Shown piece by piece: positions 28,395 to 37,120 of a DNA stretch of 64,000 nt (position 1 is the first letter of the stretch; each line of letters begins with the position of its first letter). The notes under the pieces were generated by a model that saw only the letters and a program-made list of their open reading frames with translations, made no database searches and was not told the DNA's origin. The position numbers and the translations under genes are program-made. This DNA comes from Brevundimonas lutea (lineage in GTDB: Bacteria > Pseudomonadota > Alphaproteobacteria > Caulobacterales > Caulobacteraceae): positions 62,001-126,000 of the forward strand of contig NZ_QUOQ01000008.1 of the NCBI RefSeq assembly GCF_003704105.1. The letters run 5' to 3'.

Positions 28395-31085
28395 ATGAGC
28401 AAGTGGGTTTACGGCTTCGGCGGCGGCGCGGCCGATGGCGACGCCTCGATGAAGAATCTGCTGGGCGGCAAGGGCGCCAATCTGGCGGAGATGTCGTCGC
28501 TGGGCCTGCCCGTCCCCCCTGGGTTCACCATCACCACAGAGGCCTGCGTCCACTACTATTCGAACGGCCAGACCTATCCGGACGCCCTGAAGGGGCAGGT
28601 GGCCGAGGGGCTGGCCAAGGTCGAGGGCGTGGTCGGCAAACGGTTCGGTGACGCGGCCAATCTACTGCTGGTCTCGGTCCGCTCTGGGGCGCGGGCCTCG
28701 ATGCCCGGCATGATGGACACCGTCCTCAACCTCGGCCTCAACGATCAGACGGTCGAGGGGCTGGCGGGGCTCAGCGGCGACCGTCGTTTCGCCTTCGACA
28801 GCTATCGTCGCTTCATCACCATGTATTCCAATGTGGTGCTGGGCATCGGCCATGACCGGTTCGAGGAGCTGCTGGACGACCACAAGGACCGGCAGGGCGT
28901 CTCCATCGACACCGACCTGACGGCCAAGGACTGGGAGCGGCTGGTCGGCGACTACAAGGCCCTGGTCGAGCGCGAACTGGGCCGGCCCTTCCCCCAGGAC
29001 CCCCACGACCAGCTGTGGGGCGCGATCGGCGCCGTCTTCGCCAGCTGGATGAACGACCGCGCCAAATTCTATCGCCGCATGCACGACATCCCGGAAAGCT
29101 GGGGCACGGCGGTCAATGTCCAGTCCATGGTGTTCGGCAACATGGGTGAGACCTCGGCGACGGGCGTGGCCTTCACCCGCAACCCCTCGACCGGCGAGGC
29201 GCGGCTGTATGGCGAGTTCCTGATCAACGCCCAGGGCGAGGACGTGGTCGCCGGCATCCGCACGCCGCAGTCCCTGACCCGGGCCGGTCGCGAGGAGATG
29301 GGCGACAAGGCCCCCTCGATGGAAGAGGCCATGCCCGAGGTCTTCGGCCAGTTCGTCGATGTGATCGGCCGGCTGGAGAGCCACTACCGCGACATGCAGG
29401 ATATCGAGTTCACGGTCGAGCAGGGCCGGCTGTGGATGCTGCAGACCCGCAACGGTAAGCGCACCGCCAAGTCGGCGCTCAAGGTCGCCGTCGATCTGGC
29501 CTCCGAGGGCGTCATCAGCCGCGAGGAGGCGGTCAGCCGGGTCGAGCCGGCGGCGCTGGACCAGCTGCTGCATCCAACCCTCGACCCCATGGCGCACCGG
29601 CACGTGATCGCCACGGGCCTGCCGGCCAGCCCGGGCGCCGCCACCGGCAAGATCGTGTTCGACGCCGACGAGGCCGAGCGGCTGAACCAGTTGGGCGACG
29701 CCGTCATCCTGGTGCGCGAGGAAACCTCGCCGGAGGACATCCACGGCATGCACGCGGCGCGGGGTATCGTCACGGCGCGCGGCGGCATGACCAGCCACGC
29801 GGCGGTGGTGGCGCGCGGCATGGGCCGCCCTTGCGTCTCCGGCGCCGGCGAAATCCGGATCGACGACAAGGCCGGCGAGTTCACCGCGCGTGGCCGCACC
29901 TTCCGCGCCGGCCAGATCATCACCATCGACGGGGCCAAGGGCGAGGTGCTGGACGGCGCGGTCGACATGATCGAACCCGAACTGACCGGAGACTTTCAGA
30001 CCCTGATGGGCTGGGCCGACGAGGTTCGGCGGCTCAGGGTCCGCGCCAACGCCGAGACGCCGCACGACGCCAAGACGGCGCGCGGCTTCGGGGCCGAGGG
30101 GATCGGCCTGTGCCGGACCGAGCACATGTTCTTCGACGGCGACCGCATCGCCGCCGTGCGCGAGATGATCCTGGCCGACGACGAGGCCGGACGCCGCGTG
30201 GCCCTGGCCAAGATCGAGCCGTTTCAGAAGGCTGACTTCGTCGAGCTGTTCGAGATCATGGCCGGCCTGCCGGTGACCATCCGCCTGCTGGACCCGCCGC
30301 TGCACGAATTCATCCCGCACGACGAGGCCGACATCGACGCCCTGGCGGCGTCATCGGGTCTGGATGCCGGCAAGCTGAAGCGCCGCGCGCGCGAGCTGCA
30401 CGAGACCAACCCCATGCTGGGCCATCGCGGCTGTCGGCTGGGCGTCGCCTATCCCGAGATCTACGAGATGCAGGTCCGCGCCATTCTGGAGGCGGCGCTG
30501 GAGGTGAAGGCCAAATCCGGCGACGCGCCGATCCCGGAAATCATGCACCCCCTCGTCGCCTTGGGGCTGGAGATGAAATATCTGCGCGAGCTGACCGACC
30601 GCACCGCCCACGCGGTGTTCGAGGCGGCCGGCGACCGGGTCGAGTATCTGGTCGGCACCATGATTGAGCTGCCGCGCGCGGCTCTGCGCGCTGGTGATCT
30701 GGCCGAGCACGCCGAGTTTTTCTCGTTCGGCACCAACGACCTAACCCAGACGACTTTCGGCATCAGCCGCGACGATTCAGGCCGCTTCCTTCAGGCCTAT
30801 CTCGACAAGGGCGTGTTCGAGACCGATCCCTTCGTCCGCCTGGACCAGGAGGGCGTCGGCGAATTGATCGAGATCGCGACGGAGCGCGGGCGCAAGACGC
30901 GGCCGGGCATGAAGCTGGGCATCTGCGGCGAGCACGGTGGCGACCCAGCCTCCATCTCGTTCTGTGAGAGCATCGGCCTGGATTACGTCAGCTGTTCGCC
31001 CTACCGCGTCCCCATCGCCCGGCTGGCCGCGGCCCAGGCGGCGCTGGCGGCCGCCTCGGGCGAGGAACGCGAAAAGGATCGCTGA
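28395..31085 (+). CDS. ppdK: Pyruvate, phosphate dikinase
   Basis: An 896-residue cytoplasmic enzyme that interconverts pyruvate, ATP and phosphate with PEP, AMP and pyrophosphate. The N-terminal nucleotide-binding domain has GGKGANLAEMSSLGLPVPPGF and VRSGARASMPGMMDTVLNLG. The central swivelling domain carries the phospho-His in RGGMTSHAAVVARGMG. The C-terminal PEP/pyruvate barrel has GIGLCRTEHMF, LDPPLHEF, FGTNDLTQTTFG and the GICGEHGGDPASI loop with the catalytic Cys. The length is typical (about 880-900). It is a single gene. The start is ATG 28395. It permits gluconeogenesis from pyruvate, together with acs allowing growth on acetate-derived carbon (inference). Confidence 0.97.
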   Translation: MSKWVYGFGGGAADGDASMKNLLGGKGANLAEMSSLGLPVPPGFTITTEACVHYYSNGQTYPDALKGQVAEGLAKVEGVVGKRFGDAANLLLVSVRSGARASMPGMMDTVLNLGLNDQTVEGLAGLSGDRRFAFDSYRRFITMYSNVVLGIGHDRFEELLDDHKDRQGVSIDTDLTAKDWERLVGDYKALVERELGRPFPQDPHDQLWGAIGAVFASWMNDRAKFYRRMHDIPESWGTAVNVQSMVFGNMGETSATGVAFTRNPSTGEARLYGEFLINAQGEDVVAGIRTPQSLTRAGREEMGDKAPSMEEAMPEVFGQFVDVIGRLESHYRDMQDIEFTVEQGRLWMLQTRNGKRTAKSALKVAVDLASEGVISREEAVSRVEPAALDQLLHPTLDPMAHRHVIATGLPASPGAATGKIVFDADEAERLNQLGDAVILVREETSPEDIHGMHAARGIVTARGGMTSHAAVVARGMGRPCVSGAGEIRIDDKAGEFTARGRTFRAGQIITIDGAKGEVLDGAVDMIEPELTGDFQTLMGWADEVRRLRVRANAETPHDAKTARGFGAEGIGLCRTEHMFFDGDRIAAVREMILADDEAGRRVALAKIEPFQKADFVELFEIMAGLPVTIRLLDPPLHEFIPHDEADIDALAASSGLDAGKLKRRARELHETNPMLGHRGCRLGVAYPEIYEMQVRAILEAALEVKAKSGDAPIPEIMHPLVALGLEMKYLRELTDRTAHAVFEAAGDRVEYLVGTMIELPRAALRAGDLAEHAEFFSFGTNDLTQTTFGISRDDSGRFLQAYLDKGVFETDPFVRLDQEGVGELIEIATERGRKTRPGMKLGICGEHGGDPASISFCESIGLDYVSCSPYRVPIARLAAAQAALAAASGEEREKDR

Positions 31086-31091
31086 CTGGGA

Positions 31092-31105
31092 GGGGGCGCA
31101 CCCCC
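31092..31105. terminator. Short GC hairpin between ppdK and tRNA-Cys
   Basis: GGGGG-CGCA-CCCCC (31092-31105) directly abuts the encoded CCA end of the tRNA and follows the ppdK stop by 6 bp. There is no T-run on either strand, so it is at best a weak terminator or processing signal. Confidence 0.35.
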
Positions 31106-31181
31106 TGGAGGCCTGGCTCCGGAGTCGAACCGGAGGTCTGCGGATTTGCGGTCCGCCGCGTGCCCACTCCGCTACCAGGCC
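31106..31181 (-). tRNA. tRNA-Cys (GCA), atypical structure
   Basis: The minus strand folds as a tRNA: acceptor GGCCTGG/CCAGGCC, T8 A9, three-pair D stem GCG/CGC, anticodon stem GCGGA/TCCGC with loop CC-GCA-AA, variable AGAC, T loop TTCGACT, discriminator T73 and an encoded CCA. The anticodon GCA and U73 fit tRNA-Cys. Two features are odd. Position 33 is C instead of the near-universal U. The T arm pairs over six base pairs (CTCCGG/CCGGAG), giving a 13-bp acceptor plus T helix and a 76-nt tRNA, where 12 bp and 74 nt are usual for tRNA-Cys. A 13-bp helix is otherwise known from bacterial tRNA-Sec. Confidence 0.88.
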
Positions 31182-31226
31182 GCAGGGTGACTGCGACGTT
31201 CTGGCGCGGGGGAGGCTGACAAGTCG

Positions 31227-32069
31227 TTAAACGACCTGCATCTGCGGTCGATTTCGCATCCACTGAGACAACACCCACTTCTCGCCGGACGTCGGGGGAA
31301 GGCCGGCGTGACGGCTGAGCGGCTGTGGCGCGCCGTGCGGCGTCACATTGGCCCACAGCAGGGCGTCGCCCTTGCGTCCCTTCGCCTTTAGATCGCCGTG
31401 GACGAAGGCGGTTTCGCCGCCCCCATAGTCATCGTTCAGCCAGACGAGGGCGGTGACGACCCGCTGTCCGCCTGACGCCAGGGGCTCGCGATGCCCGGGA
31501 TTGGCGGGATCGAAATAGTCGACATGCCAGTCGAAGCTCTGGCCCGGTTGGTAATGCAGCACCTGAGGCGCTTCCAGGCCGTGCGCGGGCACGCCCGCCA
31601 GCCGCGCCAGCTTCTCCCGCAGCAGAATGAGAACGAGGTCCAAATCCTCCAGGGCGAAGGCCATGCTGGTGTTGGTGCGGATGTGATCTTCCCGGCCTTC
31701 GCCGGTCTGCGGGTCGAACACCTTGGCCGGCTCGAGGCGGTCGGCCGCTCGCGCGCGTAGCCAGTCGCAGACGGCCGGCGAGGCGATCCTCTCGGCCCGA
31801 AACACATGCGGCTCCTTGGCCAGCAGGTGTGGCGTCGGAGGACTTAGCCATGTCTCCAGCGGACCTTCCGCCTCGATGATCGCCAGGCTATCGCGCGCCA
31901 GATCGAGCCCGCCGTCCGCCGCCTGTCGCAGGCGGCGAAGCGCTTCGAGGGGGTCGAACGGCCGGTTGATCCCGGCTCCGGCCATGACGGCCAGGCGATG
32001 CGCTGCCTGGGCGTCGCCCGCATCGGCGCGTTTGCCCAGGGCCTCGACGTCGAAGCCGGGATCGCTCAC
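31227..32069 (-). CDS. 2-oxoglutarate/Fe(II) hydroxylase (prolyl 4-hydroxylase-like) with Sel1-like N-terminus
   Basis: A 280-residue protein. The chosen GTG at 32069 overlaps the folE stop (GTGA). Residues about 1-70 contain Sel1/TPR-like helices ([30 protein letters not shown]). The rest is a double-stranded beta-helix dioxygenase: [10 protein letters not shown], the iron-binding HVD in [36 protein letters not shown], and the distal His in [21 protein letters not shown], where Arg or Lys binds 2-oxoglutarate. It probably hydroxylates a protein or peptide, but the substrate is unknown. It is translationally coupled to folE and lies 46 bp upstream of the tRNA on the same strand. Confidence 0.88.
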   Translation of the reverse strand: MSDPGFDVEALGKRADAGDAQAAHRLAVMAGAGINRPFDPLEALRRLRQAADGGLDLARDSLAIIEAEGPLETWLSPPTPHLLAKEPHVFRAERIASPAVCDWLRARAADRLEPAKVFDPQTGEGREDHIRTNTSMAFALEDLDLVLILLREKLARLAGVPAHGLEAPQVLHYQPGQSFDWHVDYFDPANPGHREPLASGGQRVVTALVWLNDDYGGGETAFVHGDLKAKGRKGDALLWANVTPHGAPQPLSRHAGLPPTSGEKWVLSQWMRNRPQMQVV

Positions 32070-32644
32070 GCGCCGCGCGCCAGGCGCAGGAATTCCTCGC
32101 GTGTCCTTGGGTCGTCGCGGACGACCCCGATCAGTTGGCTGGTGGTCAGGCTGGCGCCGGGGACGTTGACGCCCCGCAGGGTCATGCAACTGTGCTCGGC
32201 CTCGATGACCACGCCGACGCCCGCCGGCCGCAGGACCTCGTGGATGGCGGTGGCGATCTCCGACGTCATCTTTTCCTGAATCTGAAGGCGGCGGGCATAG
32301 CCCTGGACCACACGCGCCAGCTTGGAGATGCCGACCACCCGGTCGGTGGGCAGATAGCCGACATGGGCGCGGCCGACGACCGGCAGCATGTGGTGCTCGC
32401 AGAAGCTGACGAAGCGGATGTCCTTGAGCACCACCAGTTCGTCGTAACCGCCGACCTCCTCGAAGGTCCGCTCCAGATAGGCGCGCGGATCGGTCTCATA
32501 GCCGGCGAACAGTTCGCGATAGCTGCGCGTGACCCGTCCGGGCGTGTCGAGTAGCCCCTCGCGGTCGGGATCATCCCCGGCCCAGCGGATCAGGGTGCGG
32601 ACGGCGGCTTCGGCCTCGGCGGGAGAGACGGGATCGGTCATCAC
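32066..32644 (-). CDS. folE: GTP cyclohydrolase I
   Basis: A 192-residue enzyme that converts GTP to 7,8-dihydroneopterin triphosphate, the first step of folate synthesis. The zinc and substrate motifs [19 protein letters not shown] and [12 protein letters not shown], the [20 protein letters not shown] segment and the [11 protein letters not shown] end are all present. This is the type IA zinc enzyme with its Cys and His ligands intact. The length is standard. The stop overlaps the GTG of the following hydroxylase gene by 4 nt. hslO ends 41 bp upstream on the same strand, so the three genes may form one operon. Confidence 0.97.
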   Translation of the reverse strand: MMTDPVSPAEAEAAVRTLIRWAGDDPDREGLLDTPGRVTRSYRELFAGYETDPRAYLERTFEEVGGYDELVVLKDIRFVSFCEHHMLPVVGRAHVGYLPTDRVVGISKLARVVQGYARRLQIQEKMTSEIATAIHEVLRPAGVGVVIEAEHSCMTLRGVNVPGASLTTSQLIGVVRDDPRTREEFLRLARGA

Positions 32645-32685
32645 GCCGTCCTACACGCTCCCTCCGCCGAGGGGGAAGGGTTGCC

Positions 32686-33606
32686 TCAGTCCGCCGCCGT
32701 GACGGGGTCCATTTCATAGACCTTGCCGCAGTACTCGCAGGTGACGCGGATCTTGCCGTCGTCCTCGGCCATGTCGGCGCGCTCCTCCGCCGGGAAGGAG
32801 GCCAGCATGCCTTCGACCCGCTCGGCCGAGCATCGGCATTCGGCCCGCAGCTGCCGGGCATCCTCCAGACGCACACCGTCCTCGTGGAACAGGCGGTGCA
32901 GCAGGGTCGCCGGTGTGATGGTCGGGTCGATCAGCTCGTCGTCGCCCAGGGTCTGGAACAGGGCGCGGCTGCGCTCCCAGACCTCCTCGGTTGAGCCGCG
33001 CGCATCGTCGGCCGCGATCACCTGGATCATCGCCCCGCCGGCGCGCCACTGACGGCGATCGCCGTCCAGCACCTCGCCCACCGCCAGTCGGACCTGGGTC
33101 GGCACCTGTTCGGACTGGGCGAAATAGTGCTCGGCGCACAGCGACAGGCTCTCGCCCTCGATCGGCGTGACACCCTGGGTGCGTTCGAAATCCGGGCCGC
33201 GATCCAGGGTCATGATGAACACGCCCTGGCCCAGCAGGCTCTGCGCGCCCGGCCGAGCGAACCCCTGGCTGGCGGCGGCGACCTCGGCCGGATCGAAGCG
33301 GCAATAGCCGCGCAGGGTCCCGTCGGTGCCGTAGTCGGCCACGACGTAGCGCACGGGCCCGTCGCCCTGGGCCTGGACTAGCAGGCGGCCCTCGAACTTG
33401 AGGCTGGAGCCGATCAGGGCGGCCAGGGCGCAGCATTCGCCCAGCAGGGCCGCGACGGGCTCCGGATAGGCGTGCGCCGCCAGCACGGTGTCGATGGCGT
33501 CTCCCAGGCGCACAAGGCGGCCGCGCACGGGCCAGCCCTCGATCTGAAAGGCGGCGGCCAGATTATCGGTGGGTACATCGGGATTGGCGGGCGTGGGGGC
33601 GCTCAC
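32686..33606 (-). CDS. hslO: Hsp33 redox-regulated chaperone
   Basis: A 306-residue cytoplasmic holdase activated by oxidation. The GTG at 33606 (followed by SAPTPANPD) is chosen because homology begins soon after it; the open frame runs further upstream without recognisable sequence. Visible features are the N-terminal substrate domain (LGECCALAALIGSSLKFEGRL, VADYGTDGTLRGYCRFDP), the linker (YFAQSEQVPT), and the C-terminal zinc switch with ECRCS and CEYCGKVYEM, so all four zinc cysteines are present. No strong Shine-Dalgarno is seen. It diverges from the SDR gene and is followed on its own strand by folE. Confidence 0.94.
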   Translation of the reverse strand: MSAPTPANPDVPTDNLAAAFQIEGWPVRGRLVRLGDAIDTVLAAHAYPEPVAALLGECCALAALIGSSLKFEGRLLVQAQGDGPVRYVVADYGTDGTLRGYCRFDPAEVAAASQGFARPGAQSLLGQGVFIMTLDRGPDFERTQGVTPIEGESLSLCAEHYFAQSEQVPTQVRLAVGEVLDGDRRQWRAGGAMIQVIAADDARGSTEEVWERSRALFQTLGDDELIDPTITPATLLHRLFHEDGVRLEDARQLRAECRCSAERVEGMLASFPAEERADMAEDDGKIRVTCEYCGKVYEMDPVTAAD

Positions 33607-33725
33607 GGCGAAGCTTTCTTCAATTTCAGGCAGGGCGGCTAGATAGGCGCCCGACCATGGCGGTTTAAGGGGCGGAACCGCGCGGGTGCGCGGTCCGTTC
33701 CGATCAGGCAGGACGAGGGCCCCGA

Positions 33726-35174
33726 ATGGCGACACGCGCACGACTGAAACCCCTGAAGGATCAATCGCTGGTGATCACTGGCGCGACCTCGGGCATCGGC
33801 CTGGCCACCGCGCGACGCGCGGCGCGCGCGGGGGCGTGCGTCTTTCTGGTGGCGCGCGGCGAGGATGATTTGCGGGCTCTCTGCGAAGAGATCCAGCGGG
33901 AGGGCGGCCGTTGCGCCTGGGCCGTTGCGGACGTCGCTGACATTGAGGCGCTGCGCGCTGTATCAGAAAAGGCCATCCGCCTTTTCGGTGGCTTTGACAC
34001 CTGGGTGAACAACGCCGGCGTCTCGATCTTCGGCCCGATCAAGGACACGACCCTGGAGGACCAGCGCCGGCTGTTCGAAACCAACTACTGGGGCGTGGTC
34101 AACGGCTCGCTGGTGGCCGCCGATCACCTCAAGGAAAAGGCGGCCGGCGGCGCCATCATCAATGTCGGCTCGATCCTGTCCGATGCTCCGCTGCCGGTGC
34201 AGGGGGTCTATTCGGCGTCCAAACACGCGGTGAAGGGCTTCACCAACGCGTTCCGAATGGAGCTGATGCGCGAGCACGCGCCGGTGGCCGTGACCCTGGT
34301 CAAGCCGGCCGCCATCGACACGCCCTATAACAAGCACGCCCGCAACCTGACCGGCCAGGCCGTGCACAACCCTCAGCCCGTCTACGCCACCCATGTGGTC
34401 GCCGACTGCGTGCTGCACTGCGCCTCCCATCCCATCCGCGAGATCACCGTGGGCGGGGGAGGGCGGCTGATCGCCAGCTTCTACTCGGCCCTGCCTGGCC
34501 TGGCCGAGCCCCTGTTCGCCCGGTTCGCACCTTCGATGATGCGTGACCGCCATTCCGATTATCAGCCGTACGATGACGGGCTCTATGACCCGACCTCCGA
34601 CGGCCTCGAAGAAGAGGTTCATTATCCCATGGTTCGCAATTTCTCCGTGCTGGCCGAGGCCCGCAAACATCCCGGCGTCACCGTCGGGGCCCTGGCCACC
34701 GTCGCCGTGTTCGGCATCGCCGCCATCCTGCTCAGCCAACGGACCGGTCCGACCCGGCTGCAGGCTATCCGCCAGCGCATGGACCCGCGCGACTGGGCCC
34801 GCGAACTGCATCTGGCGGAGCGCTTTGAGGCGGTGGCCGACGCGCTGTCCGGGCGGGCCCACGACGCCGGCGCCCAAGCGGCTGATCTCGGCGCCTATGC
34901 CGGCTCCAAGGCGTCGCGCTGGGGCGGCAAGGCCAAACATGCGGTGGAGGACGCGGGCCTGCGCGCGCGGGACGGCGCGTTCGGTCTGTGGGACCGCGTG
35001 CGCGGCCGTCTGCCGGAGGAAAGCGTGGGCCACCGCGCCGGCCGCTACGCAAGGTCCACCGGGAGGTTCGCCAAAAATCACGCCGTCGAGGGCGTGACCC
35101 TGGCGGCGTTGGCCACCATCGCCGCCGCCGTCGGCGCCGCCCTGCTGGACGAGCGCCGTAACCGCGTGGAGTAA
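33726..35174 (+). CDS. SDR-family oxidoreductase with C-terminal membrane extension
   Basis: A 482-residue protein. Residues about 10-255 form a classical short-chain dehydrogenase: NAD(P)-binding TGATSGIG, NNAG (in WVNNAGVS), the catalytic Ser (NVGSILS) and YSASK. The C-terminal 200 residues are not part of a usual SDR. They include a membrane segment (VTVGALATVAVFGIAAILLS), a charged helical stretch with alternating Ala/Arg, and a final hydrophobic segment (GVTLAALATIAAAVGAALL) before ERRNRVE. The protein is therefore probably anchored at the inner membrane. The substrate is unknown. It lies 55 bp before the serine-biosynthesis fusion gene and may be cotranscribed with it. Confidence 0.9.
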   Translation: MATRARLKPLKDQSLVITGATSGIGLATARRAARAGACVFLVARGEDDLRALCEEIQREGGRCAWAVADVADIEALRAVSEKAIRLFGGFDTWVNNAGVSIFGPIKDTTLEDQRRLFETNYWGVVNGSLVAADHLKEKAAGGAIINVGSILSDAPLPVQGVYSASKHAVKGFTNAFRMELMREHAPVAVTLVKPAAIDTPYNKHARNLTGQAVHNPQPVYATHVVADCVLHCASHPIREITVGGGGRLIASFYSALPGLAEPLFARFAPSMMRDRHSDYQPYDDGLYDPTSDGLEEEVHYPMVRNFSVLAEARKHPGVTVGALATVAVFGIAAILLSQRTGPTRLQAIRQRMDPRDWARELHLAERFEAVADALSGRAHDAGAQAADLGAYAGSKASRWGGKAKHAVEDAGLRARDGAFGLWDRVRGRLPEESVGHRAGRYARSTGRFAKNHAVEGVTLAALATIAAAVGAALLDERRNRVE

Positions 35175-35229
35175 GGCAGACTGTTGAGGAGGCCGTGACA
35201 GGCGGGCGACCGTCAGCCACAACCGGCGC

Positions 35230-37119
35230 ATGGCCTCCCAGACTTTCATCTTCGATTTCGATTCGACCCTGGTCGCATTCGAGACGCTGGAACTGCTGGC
35301 TGAGATCGCCCTGCCTTCTGGCGCTGAGGGCGACGCCGCCCGGGACGAGATCGCGCGGCTGACTGATAAGGCCATGGCCGGGGAGGTCAAATTCGAGGAC
35401 GCCCTGCGCCGGCGATTGCAGCGGCTTGAGCTCAGGCACGAGCACGTCGCGGCGGCGGCTGAGCGGTCCGTCTCGGCCCTGACGCCCTCCGTCGCCCGCA
35501 ACGAGACCTTCTTCCGCGATCACGCCGAGCGCATCTACATCCTGTCGGGCGGGTTCCGTGAGGTCATCGCCCCGGTGGCGGAGCGTCTCGGTCTGTCGTC
35601 ACAGCACATCCTGGCCAACGACCTGACCTACGATCCGGAGGGGCGGGTCACCGGTGTCGACTGGAGCAATCCGGTCTCGCGCGCGGGCGGCAAGGCCGAG
35701 GCGGTGCGCGCGCTGAATCTGCAGGGCGACGTCGTGCTGGTCGGGGACGGCTGGACCGACGCGGAAGTCCGGCTGGCGGGCGCGGTCGATCGCTTCTACG
35801 CCTTCACCGAGGTGGTGCGGCGCCCGACCGTGGTCGCCGCGGCCGACGCCGAGGCGCGCTCTCTGGACGAAGTGCTGCACGCCGAGGGGGTGGCCGGGCG
35901 CTGGTCGTTCCCGCGCAGCCGGCTGAAGGTGCTGCTCCTCGAGAACGTGCATCCCGCCGCCGTCGCCCGACTGAAGGAAGAGGGCTATTCGGTCGAGACC
36001 GAGACCGGGGCGCTGGACGAAGAGGCGCTGATCGCCCGGCTTCAGGGGGTGCATGTGCTAGGCGTGCGCTCCAAGACGCAAGTCAGCCGTCGGGTGATCG
36101 AAGCCTCCGAGCGGCTGGTCGCCGTCGGCGCCTTCTGCATCGGCGTCAACCAAATCGATCTGGAGGCGGCCTCTGAACGCGGCGTGGCGGTGTTCAACGC
36201 GCCCTATTCCAACACCCGTTCGGTGGTCGAACTGGCCATCGGCCTGGCCATCGCCCTGATCCGCGACGTGGCCGACAAGTCGGCCGCCATGCACCGGGGC
36301 GAGTGGAACAAGTCGGCCACCGGATCACGCGAGCTGCGCGGCAAGACCCTCGGCATCGTCGGCTACGGCGCCATCGGCAGCCAGCTGTCGGTGCTGGCCG
36401 AGGCGCTGGGCATGCGGGTGATCTTCCACGACCTGACCGAGCGGCTGGCGCTGGGCAATGCGCGGCGGGTCGGGTCGCTGGACCGGCTGCTGAGTGAGGC
36501 CGACGTGGTCAGCCTGCACGTCGATGGCCGGGCGGAGAACGCCGGCCTGATTGGCGCGCCCCAGCTGTCGCGGATGAAGCCGGGCGCCTTGCTGCTGAAC
36601 CTGTCGCGCGGTCATGTGGTGGAGGTCGGCGCCCTGGCCCAGGCCCTGGGCTCGGGCCGCATCGGCGGCGCGGCGGTGGACGTCTTTCCGGAAGAGCCCC
36701 GGGCCAACGGCGAGCCGTTCGACAGCCCCTTGTGCGGCTTGAGGAACGTCATCCTGACGCCGCACATCGGCGGCTCGACCGAGGAGGCGCAGGAGGCCAT
36801 CGCCGAGTTCGCGGCCGAACGGCTGCTGGGCTTCCTCAATCGCGGCGATACGACCTTCTCGGTCAATCTGCCGAACGTCCAGTTGTCGGACGTGACCGGC
36901 GGGCACCGGCTGCTGCATATCCACCGCAACCAGCCGGGCGTGCTGGCGGCGCTGAATCAGGCCCTCAGCGAGGCCGGCCTGAACATTCTGGGACAGCATC
37001 TGAAGACCGACGAGCGGATTGGCTATGTCATCGCCGATGTCGACGGCGACTATGATCCCAAGGCGCTGGACGGGCTGAAGGCCGTGCCCGGCACCCTCAG
37101 GTTCCGGCATCTGCGCTGA
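35230..37119 (+). CDS. Fused phosphoserine phosphatase and 3-phosphoglycerate dehydrogenase
   Basis: A 629-residue fusion. Residues 1 to about 225 are a HAD phosphatase of SerB type: motif I DFDST (residues 9-13), motif II LSGGF, motif III Lys in GGKAEAVRAL, motif IV GDGWTDAEV. Residues about 230-540 are D-3-phosphoglycerate dehydrogenase: FCIGVNQIDL, NAD motif GYGAIGSQ, LNLSRGHVV with the catalytic Arg, and TPHIGGSTEEAQ with the catalytic His. Residues about 550-629 are an ACT domain of the E. coli type (HIHRNQPGVLAAL...GLNILGQ), with the His and Asn residues used for serine feedback. It joins the first and last steps of serine biosynthesis; serC is not here. All catalytic motifs look intact. 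Confidence 0.93.
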   Translation: MASQTFIFDFDSTLVAFETLELLAEIALPSGAEGDAARDEIARLTDKAMAGEVKFEDALRRRLQRLELRHEHVAAAAERSVSALTPSVARNETFFRDHAERIYILSGGFREVIAPVAERLGLSSQHILANDLTYDPEGRVTGVDWSNPVSRAGGKAEAVRALNLQGDVVLVGDGWTDAEVRLAGAVDRFYAFTEVVRRPTVVAAADAEARSLDEVLHAEGVAGRWSFPRSRLKVLLLENVHPAAVARLKEEGYSVETETGALDEEALIARLQGVHVLGVRSKTQVSRRVIEASERLVAVGAFCIGVNQIDLEAASERGVAVFNAPYSNTRSVVELAIGLAIALIRDVADKSAAMHRGEWNKSATGSRELRGKTLGIVGYGAIGSQLSVLAEALGMRVIFHDLTERLALGNARRVGSLDRLLSEADVVSLHVDGRAENAGLIGAPQLSRMKPGALLLNLSRGHVVEVGALAQALGSGRIGGAAVDVFPEEPRANGEPFDSPLCGLRNVILTPHIGGSTEEAQEAIAEFAAERLLGFLNRGDTTFSVNLPNVQLSDVTGGHRLLHIHRNQPGVLAALNQALSEAGLNILGQHLKTDERIGYVIADVDGDYDPKALDGLKAVPGTLRFRHLR

Positions 37120-37120
37120 G

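Noticed and set aside
31223..31235. Palindrome GTCGTTAAACGAC over the hydroxylase stop codon
   Set aside because: It is short and partly coding, with no T-run and no clear target gene; probably chance.
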